The position numbers and the translations under genes were made by a program. DNA of 47,459 nucleotides. Origin: Pseudomonadota bacterium (GTDB taxonomy: Bacteria; Pseudomonadota; Gammaproteobacteria; Burkholderiales; Casimicrobiaceae). Below the pieces are notes generated by a model. That model was not told the DNA's origin, made no database searches, and saw only the letters and a list, made by a program, of their open reading frames with translations. Below, in pieces: positions 21,727 through 30,600 of the stretch; the stretch's first letter is position 1, and each line of letters opens with the position of its first letter. The DNA lies in the NCBI GenBank assembly GCA_009786085.1, contig WQTW01000002.1, positions 1 to 47,459 of the forward strand. The letters are read 5' to 3'.

Positions 21727-22974
21727 ATGACCGACACCCAAAAAACCTCCAACCAAGCAAAAGCCCCAACGGCTCCCGACGCCTCGTTGCCTCCCTGCGA
21801 GGTATTCCGGGTTGGCGCGCACACGACCTCCACGGGTGAGCGCCTTTCTTATTCCGCCGCCGATCTGGATCAGATCGCGGCATCTTACGATCCGGTCAAC
21901 GCGCCCGCGCCCATCGTCGTCGGCCATCCGGCCACGGATGCGCCCGCGTATGGCTGGGTCAAATCATTTAAACGGGTCGGCGATAAACTGGTCGCCGAGG
22001 CCGAGGACGTGAATCCGCAATTTGCGTCGCTGGTAAAAAACAAGGCGTACCGCAAAATTTCGATGGCCTTCTTCCGGCCGAACGAGGCCAGCAATCCAAA
22101 GCCGGGCGTCTGGTACCCAAGGCATTGGGGGTTTCTCGGTGCTGCCGCTCCGGCGGTGCCTGGTCTCAAACCCGTGACCTGGTCTGGAGGCAACGATGGC
22201 GTGGTGGAATTTTCCTACGCGCTCACGCCATCTGGTTTCGGCGCGATTTTGTCTCGGCTGCGCGACTTTTTGATCGACCAGTTCGGCGCAGAAAAAGCCG
22301 ACGCCGCGATCCCTGAGTATTACATCGCCGATCTTTACCGTCAGGCGGGCGCGGAGAGCGTGCAGGACGAAACGACTTTCACGGCTACGGGCGCTGCTCC
22401 CAGCGGGTCTTCCCTCCTTTCTGACGCTGGCGCTGAAGCTTCGTCGGTGACAACGGCAGCGCCCACCACTACACCACAACCACCAGAGGATCAAGAAATG
22501 TCCGATCAAGAAAAGAAAGAGTTAGAACGGCTGCGCGCTGAAAACGCCGCGCTGCAACAGCAACAACAAGCCGCCGCCCGCGAGGCAAGGCGCGCCGAAT
22601 TCGCGGCGCTCACCGAAAAACTGAAAGCGGAAGGCAAGCTTCCCGCTGCCGAGGCGGCGGGCGCGATCGAATTCGCGCTGGCGCTGCCGAATGATTCGGA
22701 AGTTGAGTTCGTGGCGTTTGGCTGCCAAGCCGCTACAAAAGTCAACAGCGTGCAGTGGTTCAAGGGATTCCTTGAGCGGCTGCAGCCGTCGATCCCGCTT
22801 GGCGAAGCGGCGAAGCAGCCGGTTCCTGGCGCTGCGGCTCCTGTGGCATTCGCAGCACCGAATGGCGTTTCTGTGGACAGAGAGCTTCTCGATATCCACA
22901 ACAAGGCCGAGGCTTACGCCTCGCAAAACAAAACCGATTACTGGACTGCTGTTAAGGCGGTCGGAGGGAAATAA
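21727..22974 (+). CDS. Prohead protease with C-terminal scaffold (Mu gpI-like)
   Basis: The 415-aa protein (ATG 21727; an ATG at 21718 lies in the hairpin loop region) matches Mu-like I proteins. The protease half begins PPCEVFRVGAHTTSTGERLS and contains PIVVGHPATDAPAYGWVKSF, with His and Ser candidates, and VKNKAYRKISMAFFRP. The C-terminal part is Gln/Ala-rich coiled coil. In Mu, I matures the prohead and cleaves its scaffold. An internal start at 22498 gives the scaffold alone. Confidence 0.9.
   Translation: MTDTQKTSNQAKAPTAPDASLPPCEVFRVGAHTTSTGERLSYSAADLDQIAASYDPVNAPAPIVVGHPATDAPAYGWVKSFKRVGDKLVAEAEDVNPQFASLVKNKAYRKISMAFFRPNEASNPKPGVWYPRHWGFLGAAAPAVPGLKPVTWSGGNDGVVEFSYALTPSGFGAILSRLRDFLIDQFGAEKADAAIPEYYIADLYRQAGAESVQDETTFTATGAAPSGSSLLSDAGAEASSVTTAAPTTTPQPPEDQEMSDQEKKELERLRAENAALQQQQQAAAREARRAEFAALTEKLKAEGKLPAAEAAGAIEFALALPNDSEVEFVAFGCQAATKVNSVQWFKGFLERLQPSIPLGEAAKQPVPGAAAPVAFAAPNGVSVDRELLDIHNKAEAYASQNKTDYWTAVKAVGGK
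22498..22974 (+). CDS. Nested scaffold protein (Mu gpZ-like), internal in-frame start
   Basis: Inside the protease gene, ATG 22498 follows AGAGGATCAAGAA at good spacing and opens a 158-aa product beginning MSDQEKKELERLRAENAALQ, a coiled coil followed by a helical domain. In Mu and lambda the capsid scaffold is made the same way, from an internal start in the protease gene. Expression as a separate protein is inferred from the ribosome-binding site and the family precedent. Confidence 0.75.
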   Translation: MSDQEKKELERLRAENAALQQQQQAAAREARRAEFAALTEKLKAEGKLPAAEAAGAIEFALALPNDSEVEFVAFGCQAATKVNSVQWFKGFLERLQPSIPLGEAAKQPVPGAAAPVAFAAPNGVSVDRELLDIHNKAEAYASQNKTDYWTAVKAVGGK

Positions 22975-22976
22975 CC

Positions 22977-23306
22977 ATGCAAGCACGCCCCGTTTGGGTT
23001 GATACCGTCGTTGCGACGACGGAGATCACAGAATACGCGCCGGTAACCTACGACGGCAAATTGGCAACCGACTCCTGTGTTGTCAAAGGTGTTGCGCAAA
23101 CCAGCGCAGCGATCAATGACACGGTTGCTGTCGCGGTGCTCGGGTCATCGCAGGTGTTTATTACAGAGGCCGTTGTCGCCGGTGATCTGCTGGAGCCGGA
23201 CGGCACAGGTAAGGTTCGCAAGGCCGCTGGAGACGCTGGCTTCGCGCGAGCGAACCGTAACGGGACGGCGGGCACGCGTATTGAAGCGGTGTTGTTGCCG
23301 CGCTAA
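22977..23306 (+). CDS. Capsid decoration-like protein (DUF2190-like)
   Basis: The 109-aa protein starts two bases after the protease stop, with GGAGGG as ribosome-binding site. It is beta-rich with Ala/Val/Gly repeats (VAVAVLGSSQVFITEAVVAG, then TGKVRKAAGDAGFARA), typical of small head-decoration proteins that trimerise on the capsid, and it lies between scaffold and capsid genes. The DUF2190 link is by pattern only. Confidence 0.65.
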   Translation: MQARPVWVDTVVATTEITEYAPVTYDGKLATDSCVVKGVAQTSAAINDTVAVAVLGSSQVFITEAVVAGDLLEPDGTGKVRKAAGDAGFARANRNGTAGTRIEAVLLPR

Positions 23307-23332
23307 CCAAAGCTGAAAAAAGGAAACAAAAA

Positions 23333-24256
23333 ATGCTTAATAAAGATCAGGTTGCTCTTGGGATTCACCCCATTTTGTCAACGGTCGTTCGCGGCTACAC
23401 AAACCACACGTTTGTTGGCCAACATCTTTTCCCTTTTGTTCCGGCTCCGGCGCAGGGGAAGGTCATCAAGTTCGGCAAAGAGGCGTTCGTTCTCTACGAA
23501 ACGCTGCGTGCGCGTGGCGCCGATGCCAAGAGAATGAGCGTCGGCTACGAAGCCGAGCCATTCGCGCTCGAACTGCATGACCTCGACGCGAAAGTTCCGA
23601 AAGAGGACAAACGGGACGCTCAACAATTTGCCGACATCGACCTGGCAAAGCGACATGTCGAGGCGGCGTGGAAGGCGTTGCTGCTTGGGCTTGAGCACGA
23701 GCACGCGAAGATTGCGCGAAATCCTGATAACTACCATCCGAGCAACGTGATTGCGTTGTCCGGGTCGTTTACAAACATCAACGTGCGCGAACTCACCGAA
23801 GAAGCAAAAGAAGCCGTCTCCGCGCGAATCGGCGTGAATCCGAACGTCGCCATTGTCGGCCCGGGAGCGCTGAAAGCGTTTAAGAATCACCCGACGCTGA
23901 TTAACGCCGCAGAAAAAGCCGGGAAGGTGATCGTTACGCTGGAACAGATTCGGGAGGCGCTTGACATCCCGCGCGTACATATCGGTGAAGCGAACTACGT
24001 TGAAAACATCGACGATCCAGACGCGGATTTCTCGCGCATTTGGGGGAGCGACATCGTTTTCGCTTATGTGCCAGATTCTCCGGCGGCTGAAATGCCAGCG
24101 TATGGCTACACGTACCGTCAAAACGGTCGCCCGTCTGTGCTGCAACCGTGGCACGACTACAGTGCGCGGTCAGACATCTACGGCGTTTCCGACGAGCGCA
24201 GCCCTCAAATGACCAGCGATTCAGCGGGTGTGCTGATTACCGGCATCACGCTGTAA
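23333..24256 (+). CDS. Major capsid protein
   Basis: The 307-aa protein occupies the major head position and has a very strong purine-rich leader (AAAAAAGGAAACAAAAA). Its N-terminus (GIHPILSTVVRGYTNHTFVG) and the stretches VGYEAEPFALELHDLDAKVP, KAFKNHPTLINAAEKAG and DIPRVHIGEANYVEN are typical of HK97-fold capsid proteins of transposable siphophages, and differ from Mu's gpT. It assembles the icosahedral head. Confidence 0.85.
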   Translation: MLNKDQVALGIHPILSTVVRGYTNHTFVGQHLFPFVPAPAQGKVIKFGKEAFVLYETLRARGADAKRMSVGYEAEPFALELHDLDAKVPKEDKRDAQQFADIDLAKRHVEAAWKALLLGLEHEHAKIARNPDNYHPSNVIALSGSFTNINVRELTEEAKEAVSARIGVNPNVAIVGPGALKAFKNHPTLINAAEKAGKVIVTLEQIREALDIPRVHIGEANYVENIDDPDADFSRIWGSDIVFAYVPDSPAAEMPAYGYTYRQNGRPSVLQPWHDYSARSDIYGVSDERSPQMTSDSAGVLITGITL

Positions 24257-24267
24257 GGAGGCGACAC

Positions 24268-24684
24268 ATGAAACCGTACATAACGCGCACAGTGTTGCGG
24301 ACGAGTAAAGGCAGTGTTGCGCCGGGTTCGCAGATCGTTCTTGACGACGCAGCCGCCGCGCCGTTGCTGGCGAAGTGGTTGATCGTCGTCGTCGAGGACA
24401 AGGCCGCTGCGCCATCAGAACTCCCGCCCTCTCCCCCTGCCCCTCTCCCGCAAGCGGGAGAGGGGAGCAAGATTGAAGGGGATGGAGGGAAACTCGCCGC
24501 CCTGCAAGCCGAAGTCGAGGCCGCCGCGAAGGCGCTCGATGAAGCGCATGCGGCGCTGGATGCTGCCGCGCCGAACCAGAAAGGCGTGCGCACGACCGCC
24601 GTGAACAAAGCCAAAGAGCGTCTCGCAAAAGCCGAGGCGGCGCTCGAAGAAGCCCGTAGTGGCGGCAACCTGCCGCCCGCTTAA
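24268..24684 (+). CDS. Mu gp35-like head protein with a repeat insertion
   Basis: The 138-aa protein has a perfect ribosome-binding site (TAAGGAGG). The N-terminus (YITRTVLRTSKGSVAPGSQI) resembles the FluMu gp35 group, found between capsid and gp36. Residues about 50-71 (ELPPSPPAPLPQAGEGSK) are coded by repeat A. A long Ala/Lys/Glu coiled coil follows (LAALQAEVEAAAKALDEAHA). Role unknown, probably a minor head or head-tail component. Confidence 0.65.
   Translation: MKPYITRTVLRTSKGSVAPGSQIVLDDAAAAPLLAKWLIVVVEDKAAAPSELPPSPPAPLPQAGEGSKIEGDGGKLAALQAEVEAAAKALDEAHAALDAAAPNQKGVRTTAVNKAKERLAKAEAALEEARSGGNLPPA
24423..24466. repeat. Repeat A inside the gp35-like gene
   Basis: CCCTCTCCCGCAAGCGGGAG with AGGGG (24441-24465) and a preceding degenerate arm (24426-24437). 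Read in frame as SPPAPLPQAGEG. Confidence 0.9.
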
Positions 24685-24693
24685 GGAGCCGAC

Positions 24694-25110
24694 GTGCCGT
24701 TTTACGCGACCCGCGAGCAGATGATCAAGGCGTTTGGTGAGAGGGAAATCATCCTCATCACCAGCGAAACAGGCGACCTCATCAACGATGAGGTGCTGAA
24801 TCTCGCGCTGGATGATGCGACATCTGAGATCGACAGCTATATCAGCAAACGCTACGGCCATACGCTTTTAAACAATCCGCCGCTGCGCTTGATCGGCGTC
24901 TGCTGCGACATTGCGCGTTACCGGCTTTACGACGATGCGGCGATTGAATCTGTTCGAATACGCTACACGGACGCGATCAAGTTTCTCGAAGCGGTGCGCG
25001 ACGGCAAAAACAATCTCGGCGACGAGATCGCTGATGCAGGATCGACGGGGCGCGTTTTGATGACCGCCGCGCCGCGACGGTTTGATCGCGCGAGCCTGAG
25101 GGATTACTGA
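24694..25110 (+). CDS. Head-tail connector (DUF1320, Mu gp36-like)
   Basis: The 138-aa protein starts at GTG 24694 after TAAGGAG. It matches DUF1320: FYATREQMIKAFGEREII, LNLALDDATSEIDSYISKRY and LRLIGVCCDIARYRLYDD. Such proteins form the adaptor ring under the portal. It overlaps the next gene by 1 bp (TGATG). Confidence 0.9.
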   Translation: MPFYATREQMIKAFGEREIILITSETGDLINDEVLNLALDDATSEIDSYISKRYGHTLLNNPPLRLIGVCCDIARYRLYDDAAIESVRIRYTDAIKFLEAVRDGKNNLGDEIADAGSTGRVLMTAAPRRFDRASLRDY

Positions 25111-25538
25111 TGGGCGCGGTGCTGATTCATGTTGCCGATGTGGTTGAGCGGATCAAGGCGATCGACGCTTTTCGATTTGTCGGCGTCGCCGCCGATCTGG
25201 CGACGGTGAAAAACCTTCGGCAGAACGTGCCGGCGGCGTATGTGATGCCCGCCACCAGCCAGAGCATCGGCGACAACAACATCAACGCCGCCGACGAACT
25301 GATTGAGGATTCGTTTCAGATTTACATCGTGGCGCGAAACGTCAAGGACGCCAGAGGCGCGGCGGCGCTGGAATCGCTGGAGCCGCTACGGCTCAAGGTT
25401 TACAGCGCGATGGTCGGCTGGCTGCCGCCGAACGGGCATACCGAGTTTCGGTTCAGGCGCGGGATGCGCGAGAGCTACGACGATCAATGTATTTACTGGC
25501 TTGATGAGTTTTCGGCCTCTCGTCTTTGCCAACAATGA
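25110..25538 (+). CDS. Tail-joining protein (Mu gp37-like, DUF1834)
   Basis: The 142-aa protein follows gp36 with a 1-bp overlap, as in Mu-like phages. HVADVVERIKAIDAFRFVGV, the VMPATSQSIGDNNI segment and SFQIYIVARNVKDARGAAAL fit the gp37/DUF1834 family of head-tail or tail-terminator proteins. Confidence 0.85.
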   Translation: MGAVLIHVADVVERIKAIDAFRFVGVAADLATVKNLRQNVPAAYVMPATSQSIGDNNINAADELIEDSFQIYIVARNVKDARGAAALESLEPLRLKVYSAMVGWLPPNGHTEFRFRRGMRESYDDQCIYWLDEFSASRLCQQ

Positions 25539-25557
25539 GACCAACAGTGAGGAAAAA

Positions 25558-25791
25558 ATGTCTGGACAGACCACATCAAAAGTAACGCGCCCTCCGCTGC
25601 CAAACGGCGGCGGGAGCTACATCGTCAAAGACGGGGCGTTGGTGCAAACGCAAGCGCCAACCAAACCGGCTGTGATCCGTAGGGTGGATAAGGCCGCAGG
25701 CCGCCATCCACCGACCGGCGCAAACCACCGCCCCTCTCCCGCAAGCGGGAGAGGGGAGAAGACCCAAGATCAAACCGCAGCAAAGGAGTAA
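25558..25791 (+). CDS. Small phage protein with a repeat-derived second half
   Basis: The 77-aa product (ATG 25558 after GAGGAAAAA) begins TTSKVTRPPLPNGGGSYIVK, like short proteins that precede the tail tube gene in siphoviral Mu relatives. From about residue 40 on it is coded by an unlabelled hairpin (GGATAAGGCCGCAGGCCGCC region) and repeat A (25731-25757), giving RPSPASGRGEKTQ. The authentic part is therefore only about 40 residues. Function unknown. Confidence 0.6.
   Translation: MSGQTTSKVTRPPLPNGGGSYIVKDGALVQTQAPTKPAVIRRVDKAAGRHPPTGANHRPSPASGRGEKTQDQTAAKE
25675..25760. repeat. Repeat block with family A in a small tail gene
   Basis: GTAGGGTGGATAAGGCCGCA with GGCCGCCATCCACC (25679-25712) is a palindromic tract of another dispersed type; A follows at 25731-25757. 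Both are translated. Confidence 0.8.
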
Positions 25792-25797
25792 AGCGCC

Positions 25798-26733
25798 ATG
25801 AGCAAATCCTCACAAGTCGAGCTGATCCTCGCCAAGATCGAAAGCGCCTATGGCGACGACGCGAATCCGACGGCGGCGCTGAACGCGATCAGGATGGCGA
25901 ATGTACAACTGACGCCCTATGAAACCGAGACGGCAAGTCTCGACTATAAAAAGCCTACTTTCGGCAACAACCAGCAGATCGTTGTTTCCGAGCAAATGCG
26001 GCTCACCGGCGAGGTTTATATCGTCGGCGGCGGCGAACCCGGCGCGGTGCCGCCCTGGGGCGTTTTGATGCGCGGCTGCGGATGGGCGGAGACGGTTATT
26101 CCCGATACGTCGGTGATTTACAACCCGATCAGCAAAAACATCGAGAGCCTGACGATCTACGTCAACAAGGACGGCATCTTGCACAAAGGCACCGGATGTC
26201 GCGGCACGGTGACGTGGGATTTCACAGCCAAAAAAGTGCCGACGTTTTCTTTCAGCTTCACGGGCAAGTTCAACCCTGTCGAAGATCAGTTGATGCCGCC
26301 GGACGCCGATTTCAGCAAGTGGATCAAGCCACGCGCTGCAATTCCGACGTTCACCGGGCTTGTCAACATTTTCGGGATGGTGACGGCGATCGTGCGCAGC
26401 CTCACAGGCGATACGCAAACCGAAGTGGTCAAGCCTGAGTGGGTCAATCACGACGAGATCGTGATCTCCGACCGGCTACCGACATCGACGGTCGAGTATG
26501 AAGCGCGTCCTGTCGCGGAGTTTGATCTTTACAAGCATGTGCGCGAACAAACGCACGGTGAGGTGATCTACACGCACGGCAACGAGCCGGGGAACATCAT
26601 CGAGATGGCGTACCCGGACGCGATTCTGACATCGGCAGAGTACGGCGACAACAGCAAAATTCTGACCAACACGGCGACGATCATCCCGCTGATTAAAGAT
26701 GGCAACGACGACATGCTGATTACGGTCAGCTAG
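25798..26733 (+). CDS. Tail tube (major tail) protein
   Basis: The 311-aa protein is beta-rich. QVELILAKIESAYGDDANPT at the start, QIVVSEQMRLTGEVYIVGGG, and GCRGTVTWDFTAKKVPTFSF match the tail tube proteins of siphoviruses in transposable phages. Its place directly before the frameshifted chaperones and the tape measure supports this. No sheath gene accompanies it, so the tail should be flexible and non-contractile. Confidence 0.82.
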   Translation: MSKSSQVELILAKIESAYGDDANPTAALNAIRMANVQLTPYETETASLDYKKPTFGNNQQIVVSEQMRLTGEVYIVGGGEPGAVPPWGVLMRGCGWAETVIPDTSVIYNPISKNIESLTIYVNKDGILHKGTGCRGTVTWDFTAKKVPTFSFSFTGKFNPVEDQLMPPDADFSKWIKPRAAIPTFTGLVNIFGMVTAIVRSLTGDTQTEVVKPEWVNHDEIVISDRLPTSTVEYEARPVAEFDLYKHVREQTHGEVIYTHGNEPGNIIEMAYPDAILTSAEYGDNSKILTNTATIIPLIKDGNDDMLITVS

Positions 26734-26821
26734 TCAGGGGTCAGATGTCAGAAGTCAGAAGTCAGAATCATGCACCGTAACCCCCTCCCCTTCAAGGGGA
26801 GGGTTGGGGTGGGGATGGGGT
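26734..26821. repeat. Repeats E and A-like after the tail tube gene
   Basis: E heptamers in the complementary orientation (26734-26769) are followed by the hairpin CCCCCTCCCC-TTCAA-GGGGAGGG (26781-26803) with a GGGGTGGGGATGGGG tail. No gene lies between 26734 and 26860. Confidence 0.8.
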
Positions 26822-26860
26822 TAATAGGAATCGTTTTTTTTAAACAGAAAGGAAGCAAAA

Positions 26861-27226
26861 ATGTCTTTTAATATCTCGAACGTTTCAAACACTTTTAAAC
26901 GCAAGGTCACGCTGTACGTCTCCAACGCAAAGGGCACTGACGACGTTGTGGCAATCAACTGCGACTTTGTGCGCTGGTCAAAAGACAAGGTGCAGGAAGT
27001 ACAGGATGCACTGAGTAACTCTAGCGGCAACGCAGAGGGCGAGGCGGTCGTTATGTCCGCGCTGGAAAAGGTCTGGACGGGATGGGACGTCGTTGACGAC
27101 AACGGCCCGCTGGAATTCAACCGCGAGAACCGCGAACGACTGTTTAACGCGCTACCGGGCGCGATGTTCGAGGTTTTCCGGGTGTGGCTGATCGGCTGCT
27201 CGGGGCGCGACAGAAAAAACGTTTAA
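26861..27226 (+). CDS. Tail assembly chaperone (gpG-like)
   Basis: The 121-aa protein lies between tail tube and tape measure and has the chaperone's mixed fold (VTLYVSNAKGTDDVVAINCD, later FNRENRERLFNALPGAMFEV). It coats the tape measure during tail assembly. Near its end the in-frame slippery heptamer A AAA AAC (27214-27220), four bases before the UAA, allows a -1 shift into the next frame, giving a longer GT-type protein. Ribosome-binding site GAAAGGAAGCAAAA precedes the ATG. Confidence 0.85.
   Translation: MSFNISNVSNTFKRKVTLYVSNAKGTDDVVAINCDFVRWSKDKVQEVQDALSNSSGNAEGEAVVMSALEKVWTGWDVVDDNGPLEFNRENRERLFNALPGAMFEVFRVWLIGCSGRDRKNV
27214..27220 (+). promoter_or_regulatory. Programmed -1 frameshift slippery site
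   Basis: The zero-frame codons are AGA AAA AAC GTT TAA, so A AAA AAC fits the X XXY YYZ rule exactly. After slipping, reading continues CGT TTA ACG in the -1 frame, which stays open for 140 more codons. Confidence 0.85.
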
Positions 27227-27642
27227 CGGCGGCGGCGATCCACTGGGCGCGGGAGCATCTCGATGACTACACGGACTACCAGCCGACCATCGATGCGCTC
27301 CGCGCCGCAGGAGCGCCGCCGGAAGTCATCGCTGACTATGAGGCGATGCAAGAGGAAAACGGCGACTTTGAGGTTGACGCTGATGAAGCCGAAACCATCT
27401 CGATGTTTCTTCGCCTCGCCAACCATTGGCGACTCGATATCGGGATGTCCGGCGGCTATTACCTCGGATGCGACATTGATCTGGCGCTTAAATTACTGGA
27501 GCACCGCAAAGCGGAAAACATCGACCTGGTCGCCGATGAGTTGTTGCTGATGGAGGCGGCAGCAAAGAACAAATTAAACGAGATACTGCAACGGCAACGC
27601 GATGAGCGCAAACAACGAATTCCGACTCAAAATCACCGCTGA
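27220..27642 (+). CDS. Frameshift extension of the tail chaperone (gpGT-like)
   Basis: This -1 frame has no credible start or ribosome-binding site of its own and is reached by slippage at 27214-27220, giving a fusion of about 260 aa. Its sequence (AAAIHWAREHLDDYTDYQPT, then LKLLEHRKAENIDLVADELL) is helical. The pattern mirrors lambda G/GT, where the ratio of the two forms matters for tail assembly. It overlaps the tape measure start by 41 bp. Confidence 0.8.
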   Translation, partial: RLTAAAIHWAREHLDDYTDYQPTIDALRAAGAPPEVIADYEAMQEENGDFEVDADEAETISMFLRLANHWRLDIGMSGGYYLGCDIDLALKLLEHRKAENIDLVADELLLMEAAAKNKLNEILQRQRDERKQRIPTQNHR

Positions 27643-30600
27643 CGGAAAGTTGTTTGTCCAGCAGGTCGGTGCTGCCACCGGCTCGTGGAAGGAATTTCAA
27701 GGGGCAGCAAAGGGCGCGGGCGACACAAGCGAAAAAACAGGCAAGAGCGTTCGCGCCTCCGGCGACGCGGCCAGCGCCGCCGCCAAAGGTTTTGACGGCC
27801 TGACCGGCACCATCGGCAAACTGATCGGTGTGGCCGCGTCGGCCATCGGCATTTTTGCGACGCTGAAAAAAGGAATCTCGTTTAACTCGCAGATCGAAGA
27901 TGCGCGGATCGGCATGGCCGCGATGATCTCTGCGCAGAACGAACTGCGCGACGCGACAGGGAAGGTGCTCGACGGGCAGGAGGCTTTTAACGCGGCGCTG
28001 CACATCTCGAACGAGCAACTCCGAAAACTCAAACTCGAAGGCGTCAACACCACCGCTGAATTCTCCGAGCTGGTGACAGTGTTCAAAGGCATCCTCGCGC
28101 CAGCGCAGGCGCTGAACATGTCCATCGACGACACGCGAAAGCTCACCGTGTCGATGACGCAGGTCGCCAATGCTTTGGCGATCCCGATGTCGATGGTGGA
28201 AAACGAGGTGCGCGCGATCCTGCAAGGCACGATGCGTCAAGAGCATCAGATGCACCGCGCGCTCGGCATCACAAAAGAGTTGGTGGATGAGTGGTCGAAA
28301 GCGGGCAAACTCGCCGAGGAATTGGATAAGCGCACTCGGATGTTTGCGATCTCTGCGGAGATGGCCAGCCGCTCATGGAGCGGAATGAAAGCCGGGCTTG
28401 GCGAAATCATCAAAGAGTTCTCGGGCGGCATCACCCAGAAATTGCAAGACGCGATCAAGGACGCGGGCAACAAGGTCTTTGACACAATGTTTGATGTCAA
28501 GACGCGCGAAGTCAACGAAAAGCTGTTGCCGCTCATCAACGGTTTAAACGGCGCCCTCGGCAGCGTTGGAGACGTGATCGGGCGAATGATGACCGGGCTG
28601 ATGGATGGGGCGATCAGGTTGTCCGGGTGGATCAATGACAATAAAGAAGCGTTGTCCGGCATCGCCGCGCAGGTTGGTCGGGTGTGGGACATCACCAAGC
28701 AACTGGTCGGGGTCGTCGCCAAGATTGTTGGTGACGTCGCCGACTGGGCGGTCAAGAGCGGCGCGGTGGAAGCGGCGCTTCTCATCATTGAAGGATTACT
28801 GCTGTCCGTTTACGGGATCGTCTCGGAGACCGCCGAGATGTTCTTCGGCGCAGGCGAGGCCGCGCTTACGCTTAACAACGCCCTCGGAACGATGGTCGTT
28901 ACTTACGCTGCGCTGAAAGTGGCGGCAGCGGCCTACCATGCAGTGAACAACGCGGGGTTGCTCGCGTCGATCAAAAACGTGAACGCGGTGAAGCTCGGCT
29001 TCGGCGTACTCTTTGCCGCCGTCGCAGGATGGCAGATTGGCACGTTGTTGCGCGAACGGTTCATTGAGGTTCGTCTTGCCGGAATCGCGCTTGTCAACGG
29101 TTTGCTGAAAGTTTTTGAACACCTGAAATACGGCGTATTGCTCGTTTGGGCGCGAATCGAAACGGCTTTCACGGAAATGGTGGCCGGATTCCAAACGGTG
29201 TTCGGAAACTTCTTGTTAAAAATCGCCGCAGGCTTGGAAAAAATACCCAAGATGGACGGTGCTGCTGCCGCGCTGAAAGCGTATGCAGATGAGTATCTGG
29301 AATCTGCGGCGAAAACGGAAACGTTTGCCGAAGCGCAGATCAGGCTGAAAAAAGAGCTTGCTGCAAATCTGTCGGCGATCAACCAGATCACTGACGACAT
29401 GGCCGATTACGAAATCGCGCAAGAACAGGCCAAAAAATCCACGAACGGAACGAAAGACGCCATCAGCGCACTCGGCGACGCTGCCGATACTGTGACGACG
29501 AAAGCCAAAGCGATGGGCAAAGGTTTATCCGAGTCCGCGAAAAGCGCGGCTGACGAATGGGGCAAGTTTTTAGAGTCCATTCACAAAAAGGCCACGCTCA
29601 AAATCGAGCGGGGCGACGGGCTGACAGGCGAGTACCTCAACATGCTCAAAGGGCTTGACCAGCTTTTGTCGGGCGTGATTGTCAATGGGAAAAAGCTGAA
29701 CATCACGCAAGCGGAGTACAACGCACTGAAAGCGGAGGAATACGCTAAAACGCCGCTTGGACTCAAGCAAAAAGCGGAAGAAAATCGCCTGCTCAAACTT
29801 GAGCTTGACGCTCTCAACGCGGTCAACGAGGCGAAGACCGCCTATTTCAAAACGTTTGATGATGTGCAGAAAGCCATCGAGCGCGAGCTGGAGCAGGTCG
29901 AAAAGGAAAACGAGCTTTTCGGGTTGACCAAAGTGCAAGTTGCCGAGTTGACGCTGGAAAAGCTCAAACTCCAGCAGGCGACGATAGATAACACCATCGC
30001 AACACAACGCGCGTGGGTGGTGCTTCAAACTGCGGTCGAGCAACAGGAGCGGCTGATCAACGTTTACAAGCAACTCGATCAAAAGACCCAAGTCAAAAAA
30101 GCCTTTGACGACATGGTCGATCGCAGCAAGAAAGCTGCCGAGCAGATCAGCCAGACCCTGACCGATGCGATCATGCGCGGGTTTGAGAATGGTAAAGGGT
30201 TTCTCGAAAACTTCCGAGACGCGGCTGTCAATCTCTTCAAGACGATGATTCTTCGCCCGATAGTCGAGTTCACCGTCAACAGCGGGCTGAATTTGTTTGG
30301 TTCGCTGATGGGTGGAGGTGGCGGCTCCGGGAGTAATCTCTTTTCCAGCTTCATGTCGATGTTCGGTAGCGGCGGAAACGTGGCTGGCAAATCGTTTATG
30401 CAAACGATAGGCAACGGCTTCACGGGAATTTTTGGCCAGTTCCAGAACATATTTCAGATGTTTGCCACCTCCGGCATGGGGCAAACGCTTGGCCTTTCTC
30501 AAATGGGGCCGGTATTTAACTCAGCAGGACAAATGTCGATCGCGCCACAGTTGTCCGGCGGTGCCGCGTCGTTCATGAGGATGATCCCCTACATCGGCTG

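Noticed and set aside
29570..30502. 310-codon - strand frame inside the tape measure gene
   Set aside because: Shadow of the tape measure coding strand, with low-complexity Leu/Arg/Phe content and no ribosome-binding site.
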